Below are positions 1 to 12,545 of a stretch of DNA of 64,000 nucleotides, one piece after another. The stretch is from Siphonodentalium dalli. Taxonomy: Eukaryota > Mollusca > Scaphopoda > Gadilida > Siphonodentaliidae. The notes below the pieces were generated by a model. The model was not told where the DNA came from. It was given only the letters and a program-made list of their open reading frames with translations, and did no database searches. The position numbers were made by a program, and so were the translations under genes. Position 1 is the stretch's first letter; each line of letters starts with the position of its first letter. The stretch is from NCBI GenBank assembly GCA_032622095.1, contig CP136062.1, forward strand, positions 138,712,351 through 138,776,350, written 5' to 3'.

Positions 1-99
1 CGAAAATTATTAAGTTCTTCGCTGGTTAACATGATCTGAGTGTGAATTGTTTGACCAAATGGGATCTGGGCCAACATGAAGAACGTTCGATAAAATATA

Positions 100-224
100 A
101 TAAATGTTGCACAGTGTTGACTGCCAAAATGGTGGTCCTCATTGGATCAATTGTCATCCGACTCGGAGACTATTCCTCCCCTCGTACCACTATCTTGGCA
201 CAGTCAACACCGTGCAATATTTAT
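100..224. repeat. Small foldback (imperfect inverted repeat)
   Basis: The left arm (about 101-136) reads TAAATGTTGCACAGTGTTGA onward, and its imperfect reverse complement lies at about 186-224, ending GTGCAATATTTATA. The loop is about 50 bp. This is MITE-like, but no clear target duplication is visible. An ORF that spans it has no recognisable protein features. Confidence 0.55.
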
Positions 225-1102
225 ATGACATGGTATTTCGGTCGAGAGAATCGTCTGTATGTTGGAAATAATTTCGTCCTCGGTCGCTTCCGGTTCGACT
301 GACTTATAGTGGTCTATTGCTGGTTCGTGTTAGCATTTGCGTGATACAGCCCATTTGTTCGCCATGATACAGAGGAAGCCGCATTTAAGGATAGCTTCTT
401 ATGCGAACTATCTGATAATGGCTTTTTGATGGGATATCGACAGGTTTACCGTTGGTGGAAAACAATAGTTTGGCAGGATATATGGAGGTCTATTGTCATT
501 TATCTATTTTCGCTTATGAGAAGTTGTATTCTTTCGCTAAGCCGCGAGTTCTCTTATCTCTCTTTCTTCTGTGGCAGATCTAGTCGTGTCTCTTAATGCA
601 CCCCTCTGTTACCGCCTACACAGAAGCGTTTGGGCTTTCAGATGACGTGTTGAAGTTTACATTATCAGAGCAAAAAGTGGTATACTGACGCCTTTATCAC
701 GATATTGAGAGTGTCTTTTTTATAGAAATTATAACACAGAAAGTTTGTCGCGCTCAATTGTGCGGTACTAAGCGAATAATGTCGAGATAGTAAGCAATTA
801 TTTGAGCAACTTCTTCTGATTGGTACTGTTTTTGCAGTCTAAAATTTTCAACTGTCATTATTGTGGTGGAGGTGTGTTGCACACTATTTGTTAAAAGCAC
901 ACAGCACTGGCATGTTGAGAGTTAACTATTATGTGCGAAACGGTGACTGCAGTAATCATTGACAAATCATTCCATGCACTCATCAATCAATCTGGGTGAA
1001 CTAGATATCGTAACTTCTCATTGGCCTGTCACGCTGGCGATAGTCTGAGTTCACTGGAGGCGAGCTAAAGTCGTTCTCTTTTCTCAAAAACGTTTCGCGT
1101 GT
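225..1102. other. Stretch with no recognised feature
   Basis: AT-rich sequence with frequent stops in all frames. I see no coding signal, tandem array or strong hairpin. Confidence 0.5.
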
Positions 1103-1759
1103 ACAGACGCACAGTGTATAAACCGTACAAACATTAAATCGGAAGTTGCTTTCGAAAAGACGAAAAATTCTATTTTTAGAACGTAAAGGTGACAGAAATA
1201 TCACACTAACACTACAACATCCAGGTTTCAGACGGACACACGGTAACACCACATCTATAAACGAAATTATATATTGTACATATATATTTGCCGATCGTAA
1301 GCGGGCTCCACTTGAGCGGAACACTCTGTTTAATAGATAACAACGGCGTTTGATCACTTCAGAAAATAATTTTCTCGCAAAAATTCCCTCTTCAAATGTC
1401 ATTTTAACACATATCCAGCATCTGTCGGAAATCCCACTATATTACAACGGAAAGACCGTAATGTGTGTAAAATATATGGACATGCCCTTGGCTCGAGTGT
1501 ATTCAAAATTTGAACGTAAAGAGTATTTATTTGGACACCCCGCTCTCAGACTAAGTACGCCTAGTTGTTTAAGTTGATGATCACTAGTGGCCAAAAATAT
1601 GTACGCCAAGTTGTGATGATGGGATTTGTGTGCAAAGACGAACCCATGAACTAGGTTTCCATATTAGAGATACTCGGATTATAGAAGCATTCCTACTTTT
1701 ATATACCAACAGCACTGTAAAGTTTTAAATAATGTGGGCTGTAGGGTATGCTGATGGCT

Positions 1760-2230
1760 TGACATTTTAAATTCAAGATGTCTGCAGGTGCCCATGTTTG
1801 TTTTAAACAAATTTTGGGGAACATTGGAGGCTACCATTTAGAGGTCATGTCGAAGATCCATATGGAGTTCGGTGACGATTTGATGAGAAATGTGCTGTAA
1901 AGTGTGCTAAAGGATTTGGTCATACAAAGAGTAAAATCCAAGATGGCCAAAATGGCAGCCATTTATTTTACAAAATTTGGAAAAAATCGAAGGCACCCAT
2001 CGAGCTCACAACGAAGATCCATATACAGGTTGGTGATGATCGGATGAGGGATAAGCTCTGCGTGGTGTGTTAAAGGATTTAGTGATGCAAAGAGTAACAA
2101 GCAAGAGGGCTGCCAGTGGCCATATTTTTCATAAAAAATGATTCAAATTTGACAGCTCCCATCTATAGGTGATCCTCGACCCATTTACCGAATATCGTTG
2201 AAATCGGTCAATGTTTGTTTTAACACATTT
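1760..2230. repeat. Degenerate ~165-bp repeat units, dispersed family
   Basis: Two units share GAAGATCCATAT, GGTGATGATCGGATGAG-like, AAAGGATTTGGTCAT-like and AAGAGTAAAATCCAAGATGG motifs, spaced about 165 bp apart. The same ordered motifs recur at 18585-19215, so this is a dispersed family of short direct repeats. It lies inside the spacer of the 1103-3793 foldback. Confidence 0.6.
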
Positions 2231-2324
2231 GTTTTATTTTATTACAGATTTTTAATAGTCTATTTTTATTTGATGAGTTAAATGTACTCAATCCGAAATG
2301 TCTATTTCCTTGGCATCGGCGGTA

Positions 2325-2395
2325 AAAGATATTTGATCCGAGTCGAGGAACCGACCCATAAAAGCCCAGAGTGATCAGATCTCGATGTTTGATTT
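2325..2395 (-). repeat. Dispersed repeat shared with 20930-21000
   Basis: The segment TTGATCCGAGTCGAGGAACC through GAGTGATCAGATCTCGAT is the reverse complement, with mismatches, of 20930-21000. It is a small dispersed repeat of unknown type. Confidence 0.55.
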
Positions 2396-3793
2396 CTATT
2401 ATTTTAATTTTAGGTCGCCCAGTAAATAGTCGACGAGAAGACTTCTCTGAACAAATTGCGGATGAAGATGGATAACTCTAAAATCAAGTGACTTTTTTGT
2501 GTCAGATATTTGACAATAACATGTTTTGGGCAATTTTATACTATAGTTGACTGTGATTAACAATATTTTTGGGCAATTACTCGATTATTATAACTAAAGC
2601 GGCATTTAATTTTTTGTATTGTTGTTGGAATCTGATGATATGGGGACCATCGAATCGGATTGAGTACCTTTACGTGAAGAGTTTACATTTATTTGAAGAA
2701 TCTATTATTGTGTTATGTTTTCATTTACATCAGGTTGATTAAATGATTTTTAATAGAACTATTTAAATATGAGCCTTTCCATGCCAATGTGCAATTATAG
2801 ATCCTTGGTGAAAACATTTAGCAAGCTGATATTTTTATTACCCCTTGGTGTCATTTCTCATTATTAACTGCTGGTGAACACAACCCCCACACCAAGAGTT
2901 AAGTGCATACGTATTACATAACAGAAGCATTCTTAAAACCTTTTGTCCCATTATTTTGAAGAAAAATGACTCTAGGAAAAAAATTACAGGGCCAGGAAAA
3001 ATGTGTAAGCATGGCTGCAGAACCAACCACCGCCCCGCCTAGTGTTCGGAAAACAATTGCAGACCCCACCCCTGACGTATACACAATTCCATCACAGAAT
3101 ACAACATATTTCCTCAACCCCCAAATACAATTTTGTTACATGCGGAGTCGAATAAAAGTAGCTAAGTGTTAATCGGAATACCTTGTTTGATTCAGGCAGT
3201 GTCTATACGTTCAATGATGTGACATTTCGAAGACATGGTTATGTTTAAGTGGGTCGAAAGGAACATATCATTACTGTAGGATTCCTGTACAACGTCGCAA
3301 CTGGTATTGTCGTCCTACACAACTAGGCGTACATGCATAGACTGACGAGTGGGGTGTCCAAATAAATACTCTCTACTTTCAAATTATGAATACACTTGAG
3401 ACAAGGGCATGTCCATATATATGTTACACACATAACGGCCTTTCCGTTGCAATATAGTGGGATTTCCGACAGATGCTGGATATGTGTTAAAATGACATTT
3501 GAAGAGGGAATTTTTGCGAGAAAATTATTTTCTGAAGTGATCAAAGGCCGTTTTTATCTATTAAACAGAGTATTTCGCTCAAATGGAGCCCGCTTACCAT
3601 CGGCAAATGTGTATGTACAATATATAATTACGTTTATAGATGTGGTGCAACCGTGTGTCCGTCTGAAACCTGCATTTTGTGGTGTTGTTGTGATATTTCT
3701 GTCACATTTACGTTCTAAAAATAGCATTTTTCGTCTTTTCGAAAACAACTTCCGATTTAATGTTAGTACGGTTTATACAATGTGAGACGTGTT

Positions 3794-4900
3794 TGCTATC
3801 TCGCAGTTATATGTGCACGCTGTTGGTTTCGGCAGCTTTTGAGAGTCTGAATGTTTTATAGACATCTATGAGAAGTATTCTGCTTTTGTCTCCACGATGA
3901 GGTGAATAATTGTCCAGTGGATTCGTCATTTTGTCTTCAGTTTCCAAGTAGTGATAATGTACACTTTGTGAAATCTCTTGTAGTAAAGTCATATATACTT
4001 TCATCTAAATTTAAATGTATATTATCAATCTACTTTCATCCGCTATTGTATAGTAATTTATCTATACACTTGGTGTTTCAGTAAAGTTACTTGGCAAGCT
4101 AAGTTGCCTAACTCAGCAGTAACAAATAACTGGGTCTTAACCCATTCCAGTATGCATGTAAATATTTGGATAAATCACGGAAGTGATTTATGATAACTTT
4201 AGTAGATCTAAGTGAATTTGGGATTTGCGTGATATGCTATAAACTATATTATGGCACTCGTTTGTATATAACCATTTAATGTTTCAGAGCATTGACTATC
4301 CATCTTGACTGACTAGTCTTGATATAAATCTGGCCTTGGTACAGGAGAAACTTCACTCAATACAGACTCAGTTGTCACACCTAGGATGATGGTATGAGTT
4401 ATCTTTTCAACTGTACCATACTTACTACCAGAATGTACTGCATACCTATGACATGATATTTACAGAGAATATACAGAGAATTGAGGTGAGCTCGTTCTGA
4501 TTTACACCCAAGTCCCAGGAACACTGTATTGTCATTGACCAAGGCTTGAACCGACACCCCTACATGTATATATGTTGTGCTCTTATATTCACTGGATTGG
4601 CCAGGGAAGTAGCAGTGGAAGAAATCCCAACTACAACATTATTTCAGTCGTCAAGTGTACAGCCGTTGAAAATGTTGTGCCTGGATGTGTGTTTGGTGAA
4701 ACACCATCAGCACCCACACACACGTGTGTTCACCGCATGACTATTTCATGTAAACGCACTCGCCAGCAGCGTGATCCACATAATGAGATCCACATTTTGG
4801 CGATCTGCGTTTAAACCGCATCTGCGGTAGTAGTCATATTTCAGTCAAACATTTTGTAGCAGTTAAAGATGATGTGTGTGATTGTGTGTAAAGTGGAACT
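3794..4900. other. Stretch with no recognised gene
   Basis: AT-rich sequence. The two overlapping short ORFs at 4546-4814 lie in low-complexity CA-rich sequence and show no family features. Confidence 0.45.
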
Positions 4901-4919
4901 GACTTCAACACCCACGCAC

Positions 4920-5870
4920 ATTTGTTTCAGCACACGCACCCATATTCGTTTCCACCGTATGCCCATGCAAGTAAATCCAATAATCATTCGCAGGCGCGTG
5001 GGCCATATAATGCGTCCAACGAGAGGAACATATCTTAGAGACCCATGTGTAAACGGACACTGAATAATTGAAGTGTGGTGAGTCAACAGGGTATTGTGAA
5101 TATTGTCCGGATACTGGCTCTCTTACAGCCAGAGGAAAACACTGGTCACCTCTGTTGGTCTGCCTCGAAAGAGGCGTGCATATCTGAAGAAATATTCCCA
5201 ACACTTGTCACTATGTTGAGAAGATAAAAAAAACAAGTTTTACTTCATTCCAAGAGGAACGGAATCAGGTGTGATTTTACGGGCTTTTGTCACCATTGTC
5301 TAAGAATATAACACCATAAATTATATGACTGAGGTATTCATGAATCCATTTGATACAATTCGTTAATTCGGACAACAATTGATAGCGCCCATCAATAATT
5401 GAAATAGCAAAAAATATCGTGAATTGATTATGTACATATATATCTCGAGATCAGAATGGATGGCTTGTTTCTAAAGAACGATGTATCTCAGATAGACAAT
5501 GGCTATTCGCCGAAGTGGTTCCACGCAATGATACTGGGTGAACCGACAATTTCATATAATATAATACCGCCGATGTACAGCAATGACCTAATTAATCGAC
5601 TCCATAACCACAGCAGAATTATGGAGAGCTTTCCGATGAATGGCAACAAGCCATATTTCCGACTAAATCCTGAAAAGTTACCCATAATTCTTCTGTGGTT
5701 ATGGAGTCGATTACTTAGGGCATTATTGTATTTACACTCAGGTTCTAGTTGCACTGACCGAATTCAAATTATGCCATGATTCGCCGCTTCTTCAGAAACG
5801 AATTATTTAAGTGGGAGTCGACATAAAGTAAGCTCCAAGATTGTGTTTGTTGTGTGGGAAACACTCAGTC
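4920..5870 (+). repeat. Old direct duplication, copy 1
   Basis: This copy shares a long ordered series of motifs with 5890-7180. Examples are CCATGCAAGTAAA, GAATAATTGAAGTGT, CACTATGTTGAGAAGATAAA, CAATTGATAGCGCCCA, ATCAGAATGGATGGCTTGTT and CATGATTCGCCGCTT. The copies have diverged considerably. This copy alone carries the TA-flanked MITE at 5576-5730. Confidence 0.65.
5576..5730. mobile_element. Tc1/mariner-like MITE with TA ends
   Basis: The element is bounded by TA on both sides and begins TACAGCAATGACCTAATTAA. Its ~50-bp terminal inverted repeats end GGGCATTATTGTA. The TIRs match the palindrome at 24300-24516 (TACAGTAATGCCCAAAGTAA), which fixes the ends. The interior (about 5627-5682) is single copy. 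TA target sites and CAGT-type ends are typical of Tc1/mariner-derived MITEs. There is no transposase. Confidence 0.75.
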
Positions 5871-5889
5871 CTCCACATTTCTGTTTCCA

Positions 5890-7180
5890 TTATATTACCA
5901 TGCAAGTAAACTCAATAATCACGCGCAGTCGCCTGGTCCATATAGTACGTCTTACAAGAGGATCACATTTTGAGGAACCGCGTTTAAACCGGACCTGGAA
6001 ATAAGCTCATATATATGCTCTATTTTATCTACTTTTTTCATCGACACAACTTACCAGATGAACGCTCTGTATAATGTGTGTTCACTTCGGCCCGCGCCAT
6101 TCAACGAAATAACGGGTATAAAATCAAAATGAGTTTAATTTAGAATAAAATAAGTCCAATGTGAACATATGTGGATATTTAGGTCCTATATGAATATGCA
6201 GGGGGATATGTTGACCTGTATGTAGTAGCCATGAATAATTGAAGTGTTATAAGTGCCGCTATACGACCAGAATAATATACGCTGGTCACTCCGATCGTTA
6301 TACCAAACCAAATGCATATCACACGAGCCGATAGAGATGACCGCGCGACCTATATATCTGAAGTTTAAAATTCCCAATAGTTGTCACTATATTGAGAAGA
6401 TAAAAAGAACGTTCTTTTCATTCCCAGATGACCGGAATCAATTATGATTTTACGGTCTTTTGTTCCCTATTGTCTACGAATATAGCACCATATATTACTG
6501 GGATATTGCTGAATCCGTTGGACACACTTAGTTAATTTGGACAGCAATTGATAGCGCCCAGTCTCATCAATAATTGAGGTCGCAAAAGTGTCATGAATCG
6601 AGTAGGGACGTATATATATCTCGATATCAGAATGGGTGGCCTGTTTCTAACGAACGATGTTTCTGACAGAGACAATGGCTATTCACCATTCGACAAAGTG
6701 CTATCCCGCAATGACATCGGCTGACCTGACATTTAGATAGAATATAATCTCCCCCATGTCTTTGTATTAGCAGTCCGTGGTTCTCATTAGACTGCCTCCT
6801 TCACAGTTTGCCATCATTTTCATAAAGTGGCGATGTCGCAGTCAGAGATGGAATGATGGGGGCATCCGAATCGATTAACTTTTTTGACGCCGATTACCAC
6901 AAACTTGGGTCATATTCTTGTTATATTTTTAATCTAGTAGTGTGTTTCGAATTTTCCAATGTCACACTACTGGAGTCAGGAATGGGAGTCTCGAGAGGAG
7001 CACCAGGACTGATAGAAACAGTTATATATTTCTCATAAACATTGTATATAGGCATTGTCGTCCGCGGTCCTATGACTGACCGTTTCCATATTATACCATG
7101 ATTTACCGCTTTTTCAGAATTAACGATAGATAAAGCGACGGCAAGTGTTATGTTGTACGTGGGAATACAAGTCTCAAATA
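5890..7180 (+). repeat. Old direct duplication, copy 2
   Basis: The partner of 4920-5870. The motif series resumes at AATAATTGAAGTGTTATAAG (6234), ATTGAGAAGATAAAAAGAAC, CAGCAATTGATAGCGCCCAG and ATCAGAATGGGTGGCCTGTT, then CATGATTTACCGCTTTTTCA near 7098. About 280 bp near 6780-7060 is unmatched in copy 1. No coding sequence is supported. Confidence 0.6.
6035..6190 (+). repeat. Dispersed repeat shared with 49340-49500
   Basis: The ordered motifs ACTTACCAGAT, TTCACT-CGGCCCGCGC, CATTCAACGAAATAACG and ATAAGTCCAAT-TGAACA are shared with 49370-49500. A shorter match, TGGCCCGCGCCATAACACGA, lies near 51840. Confidence 0.6.
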
Positions 7181-10100
7181 TTACTGTAACTTAATATTGT
7201 TCTTATAATCATTACTGATAGCATTCCAATAACGAAATTGTACGTGTTGAAACCACTTTTATGTAAAGAAAATTGTTACTGTGATTTGTCAACAAATATC
7301 GATAATCGCGTAGTAAATTCACTTATTTTAGTCGGAATAATGCTTTCAGAATATTTTTCAATGCTTTGACCTTTTCCAAAGTTTAGTAAAGTTTTGATAT
7401 TAAACGTTTGTATCTTATTGGATTACTTGGACTTTTATCGGTAATTAAACTATAATAATATTGTTTACATATCAATGGGTTTGACATACAATCACAGTCC
7501 CTTTAAGTTTGTCACGTCGCATAACGTTCAAGTTCCGCCTATAGAGAAAGTTTCTGTCGTCTGGTTGTTCCAATTAAATATGTTCGTGGGCGACCTCCAT
7601 TTAATAGTGAGTGGTTTATTATGTTCCACAAGCCACGAATTAATTATTTTACACCATCAATATATTTCACTGACATTCGCAGAGCTAATGAGTTAAGATA
7701 CCAATAACGCGGACTTAATTGAAGAACTAAACGAGATGGCGTATTTGGAAAGCAGGACAAGAGACAAGCAACGGAAAACTGCAACGCAGTGCTATTACCA
7801 TGGTAACAAACGGCTCCATATCCAAACATAACTATACCAGCTATAAATCGATGGTTGATAAAATGGGTCGGAAAATTAACCGAACTTCCATATTTATAGT
7901 GCGGATCAAATGTCTCAAACTTGGTACCTTCTATTAAAATGTGTTAGTCGATTAAGCGAAGCAATATCTATTTTCAACATCGGGATGTGATGTGCTGTAA
8001 AAAGGTATGTAATCCAATTTCGATTATGTTGCCTGCCTTTAGCGAGCTTCATCATCACCAGAGGAGTTAAGGTGGTTTGAATCGTGCACATTGGTACGTA
8101 AGTAATTGACACATAGAGCGATTCCACTTGTAGATTCTGGCTTGTAGCTTGTAGCAATTAAACTGCTACTTTCGGAAGGTGAACAATTATATTCATGGTT
8201 CATTCTGATTGGGAGACAAGTCAGAGTTAGTTATAATATAATCGACTATAATGATCGACTCTTCGAATTTATAACCAGTTATAATTCAACCGATTTCCAC
8301 AAGTTCAACCCTCAACTGCTACACAGTAATCCCTTTTGCAACCGCACTCAGTATTATACTACCAAACTGTTGTTCTCAATTGGTGTAACGAGATGTTCCC
8401 TAAATGTAGATATACGTATTCGTCGTCTCGTATTCAATGTCGCTATGGATACTGTCATTTACCTTACAAGCTACATGCCACATGCTACAAGCTGAACCTA
8501 TCTAATGAGTGGGGCAATCGTTTGCGCCTACGTGTAAATATATCGTCACAACACATTACGAATCCGTGTCCACGAGCTACGCCTATTAGAGAAGAAACAA
8601 GATCCTCGATTATCTGGAAAAACCTCCTGTAATTCCCATGTTAGCACCCCACGTGTAAACATGAGAGAAACCATGACAACCACTCTTATGTTACAGTCTC
8701 CGGTCAGATAGATCTTTACAGCGTTGTGGGTAGATCAATAGGAGAATTTGACAGCATGTATTCCTCGGTCTTTCACGCAAATGTCAGACTGCCGATCAAA
8801 AACCAGAGCTGTCCACAGAAGTTATATGTTAGTGTTGTTGATCCACAGATTTGAGCCAAAAAATAAAGTTATACTCGACGTACATGTATTCACAAAGGAC
8901 CTGACGAGTCAGGATGGCGGACCAATGACAGCTTTGTGTTGTCACGCAGAGGCAGCAGCGGGACGCAGCGAAGGTTGTCTGTGAATGTCTCATCCACCGC
9001 GCACCAATTCCCTACTGAATTACTGGAATTACAATGTGCAGCCAGTGCAGGCCACATTCGCTGCATCCCGATGATGCCTCTACATGACAACCCATAAAAG
9101 AACTACCATAAACATACCATAAAAATAACATAACTTCATGGGAATAACTACTGCTAATTTAATGATTTTCAAGTCACATACATTGATTTGCCCAAACGTA
9201 TGACAGTATTGATTTGGTTAACTCGTAAGTCATAGTCAGGCCCGTTGGTAGAATTGGCATGAATTGACAGTTTTTTGTCATGGCCACTCCACAAGGAATT
9301 CCCCAAAAACAATTGAATCCCCATCGTCACTCAGGATGGCAAACAACCCAACTATCAAATGTACGCTATGTTCGGTCTTCTTGCTTAAGATGGAGATGCA
9401 CGTTTTGCATAAATGCAGCCAAATATGGCAAGAGATTTTCAACAAAGTATTTCTCTGGATCTATCTGGCGATACCAAGAACTGCTAGAAAAACTAATAAT
9501 TTCACACAACACTTCAATAACCAAACAGCTTATTGTCTTGGCTCCATTAGAGGAGGCTTCATTGGATTTATTATGTGGAGTTTAATTGCATAATATAGTA
9601 TCATACCTCCATATATTATAATGAAGAATAAAGCAGTCACAAATATTCCAGGGCAGTGAAACCAACTGTTGATATGCAGTGTGGGCCAATCAAGCAGGGA
9701 GCAATCAACCGAAATTAGGCCACAGTGTTAAGAGATATTGTGGTCAGCTTAACTCGGTTATGAAGCCATGACGCAGAACTCATCTCAGCCCAATCTTTCA
9801 TGAATGACATGAAAATTCACAAATGTTGAAAATTGTTTGTGGGTAGTTGTCTTTCTAAGTGAAAATAATCATAAAATATCATGAATCAAGAAATATTAAG
9901 TCTCCTCTCACGATCTTCGGATATGATATCATGGATATATGATCTGCACTTTTGAAACAAATCTAATTTACAGAAGTTAATTTTAAATATTTTCCATGGC
10001 ATAAAAGTAAAGTAAATGCGATTATAATAACCAATTGTTTGATAGTTCTTAAATATTATATCATAATAATCGCTTTTACCAAATTTCACAAATAAATTCC

Positions 10101-10644
10101 TGACAAATTTTGAGAAAATTAATGTAGAAATACCAGTACATTTTGGCAAAACGTGCATCTGACACTTAATCTATGCCAACAAACGGTTGCAAGACAACAT
10201 TTGTATGTAATCGGAGCCGTTGTTTGTAAATGAAGATAACTATTCGAAGGCCACCATAAAGATATTAGTTGTAACACGGGTGTCATCGTTTGGGCAGCAA
10301 GAACACGTGGCCATTTTGGAAAGCGTGCATGGTTTTCCGGTGTGATCCAAAGAACAATTCAGGATCCACATTCAGTGCCATCTTATGTGGATAAATCTTC
10401 CCAAAGGGGCTCGAATTTTACATGTATGTTCACACCGTTTTCCCAACACAAAAAAAGCCCCGACCGGCGTCCACTTTGAACGGCGTGTGTGTCTTTAAGT
10501 ATTTTGAGTATATTTGCAGTGCCGCTGGTAGATTGCGGTAGATTACAAACATATCAATCTCGCACGTTTCCACAAAGTAGTAGGTGGGTTTCATCGGAGT
10601 AATTTACGTCATATTCCATGTAGTCGAAGCCCTAGTACTTGCAC
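7181..10644. other. Long stretch with no recognised gene
   Basis: AT-rich sequence. Overlapping open frames at 9264-9593 are about 100 codons in two frames with no recognisable domain, and I do not call them genes. I saw no tandem array. Confidence 0.45.
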
Positions 10645-10800
10645 TTAGCATCAAGCCTGTAAATACTGTCTGACACTTGCAGAATGAGGTCCCCCAGAGG
10701 GTGAGTTTAGTGATGCTACCCCGCACATAGGGCTAACATCGCCAAATTCACCACTGAGGACTCCATTCAGCTTATGCCTCATCTGCTGGGAAGTATCTAT
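10645..10800 (+). repeat. Dispersed hairpin repeat, copy 1
   Basis: The hairpin starts GCAGAATGAGGTCCCCCAGA and closes GGACTCCATTCAGC, with TAGTGATGCTA opposed to TAACATCGCCA. The flank CCTCATCTGCTGGGAAGTAT matches the flank of the copy at 17033-17195, so the mobile or duplicated unit is larger than the hairpin. Confidence 0.6.
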
Positions 10801-10969
10801 ATTTTCAAATTAACATTGTTATAGTTACTTTTTCCCTTCTGATCAGTTTCCATATCCTCTAATTTGCAGAAGATAAAATGCATATTCGAGGTGACTAATG
10901 CGTGAAAATCACGAACTTCAACTGGGGGAACTTCAATCTGATCCTAGGTATCAGAAAGCATTTGATGCC

Positions 10970-11065
10970 TAAGCAGAATGAGGTCCCAAAGGGTGAATTT
11001 GGTGATGCTAGCCCACCGTGCGGGATAGCGGCACTAAATTAATCCTCTGCGACCATATTTTTCAA
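10970..11065 (+). repeat. Dispersed hairpin repeat, copy 2
   Basis: AGCAGAATGAGGTCCCAAAG, GGTGAATTTGGTGATGCTAG and a degraded closing arm CCTCTGCGACCA match copy 1 and the 17-kb copy. It is less symmetrical than the others. Confidence 0.5.
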
Positions 11066-11307
11066 ATGGCAGGCACACTTTCCAGGCTTTACACTCACAC
11101 ATGCATTCGTATTGTGGAACATAAATGCAGGACGTTGGTTGGTCGAAATTACGTCACATGACGTCGCGCGCTGACCCCAACTTGCATCCATTTTTGTGTA
11201 GACGCAACTTGCACTGATCCACGACAATAACGTTGGAAATGTGCTCTTATAACTATTTCAATCTGCCAGTTGACTCGATTAAGTGTAAATATAAGTAATG
11301 GCTGTTG

Positions 11308-11404
11308 ATTTGCTTGCGTTCCATAGAGTATGGGTGCAAGTTGGTCTGACATTTTTAAAATGTCAGACCAACTTGCATCCATACTCTATGGAACGCAAGC
11401 AAAT
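11308..11404. repeat. 97-bp near-perfect palindrome
   Basis: ATTTGCTTGCGTTCCATAGA reads into the centre (about 11356) and its complement reads out, ending GGAACGCAAGCAAAT, with about one mismatch. TTGCATCCATTTTT-like sequence at 11180-11195 resembles part of the arm, so this may be a piece of a larger foldback. Confidence 0.75.
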
Positions 11405-12440
11405 AAACATCCATTTCTTAAATACAACCCCGAATTCATGATAATTCTAACTCGCTCGCAAGCATTGATCCGTAAAAGTATCCGTGTCCACGAAGGTGGT
11501 TATATTACTAAAATCACCAAACCACGAAGGTAACTATATTACTAAAATCACCAAACCGGTAAATTCCAAGTCATAATTGCAATCAATGTGGGTCACCACA
11601 AACAATTCGTCATAATAAGGTCCTGTGTGTGTATTGACCTAACCTAGCTACCATTCCTACGTCCCACGCATCAGCCATACTGCCGCCGGCTGGTCCCCGA
11701 GAATAGTATGCTCTTGTGTGATGCGTTTTTTTTCAGTAATTGGTGCGATGGTAAGATTGAATCGATTCATATGTCCCGTCCCGTTAATATCGCGCTTCGT
11801 TATCGTTACTAATATCTCATAACGGTCGCCGTGTGGGGTTGTGTCTGTGATCAATTTAGCGCTTTCGTGTGTGGAATACAAAGGTGACAGCCGACCGGAT
11901 AGGGTCCCATAAATTGTGGTTGAGAATGGCTGGTTCGTTAATTTGTTTACGTCGATTCAACAGATGTGGTCATAATGCGATGCCATTTACAGTGACGTAG
12001 TAAAGCTAACATAATCAGGATACTACATTTTGAGATATTCGCAGTTATGGATCGGGAGCTCCAGTGTTTTTAACAAAAGACATTGAGACCGCGCCGATAA
12101 ACATACATGAGATTCACAAAAACTATGGCAGACGGCAACTTGGTATCAATATTCTTTCACTGAGCAAGTGTTCAATGTATCAAATTTGAAATTAAAATGC
12201 ACTTTTACTGCAGTGAAGTAGTAACTTAAGACAATTCCAATTACTCTCGCCAATAGATCCAACGGCCCGGTTCGCAGTAAACTGACTATATTGTTGAAGT
12301 AAAGGCAATGCACGGGTAATTTGTACTGGTTAATTTCATCATTGTGTTTAGAAACTATCGGCTATGTGTGGTAAGGAAGTTAAAGGAACGGACGCGGTTG
12401 CCCAGCTGCACTATTCGTGCACGACACACCGATTCGATTG
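11405..12440. other. Stretch with no recognised gene
   Basis: There is one short local duplication: ACCACGAAGGT, ATTACTAAAATCACCAAACC occurs twice at about 11488-11556. Nothing else is supported. Confidence 0.45.
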
Positions 12441-12441
12441 G

Positions 12442-12545
12442 TCGGGGATGATGATGATGATGATGATGGTGATGAAACTAATGACGATGATGATGCTGAT
12501 GGTAATGATGGTGATGCTTGTGACGACGACGATGGTGGTTTAAAC
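12442..12545 (+). repeat. (GAT/GAC)n microsatellite
   Basis: GATGATGATGATGATGATGG followed by interrupted GAT, GAC and GGT triplets. It produces an aspartate-rich open frame that is a translation artefact of the triplet repeat. Related GATGAT tracts lie at about 12683-12697 and 12844-12875. Confidence 0.85.

Larger units (their letters stand above)
1103..3793. mobile_element. 2.7-kb foldback element with long inverted arms
   Basis: The left arm (about 1103-1570) and right arm (about 3316-3793) are reverse complements with scattered substitutions, roughly 90% identical by eye. The right arm reads ATGACATTTGAAGAGGGAAT at 3491, and the same string is found on the minus strand ending at 1402. 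A spacer of about 1.7 kb holds degenerate repeat units at 1760-2230. Each arm carries an open frame of about 100 codons. Almost every arm-to-arm difference changes the amino acid, so it is probably not a selected protein. No transposase is visible, so the element is likely non-autonomous. The outer boundaries are approximate and I found no certain target duplication. Confidence 0.65.

Noticed and set aside
1001-3785. Similar ~100-codon ORFs on both arms of the first foldback as a conserved protein
   Set aside because: Nearly all differences between the arms change the amino acid, there is no known domain, and the frames lie entirely in inverted-repeat arms. No sign of purifying selection.
9264-9593. 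Overlapping ~100-codon ORFs in two frames
   Set aside because: No recognisable domain or coding bias. Long overlapping frames can occur by chance in a short stop-poor stretch.
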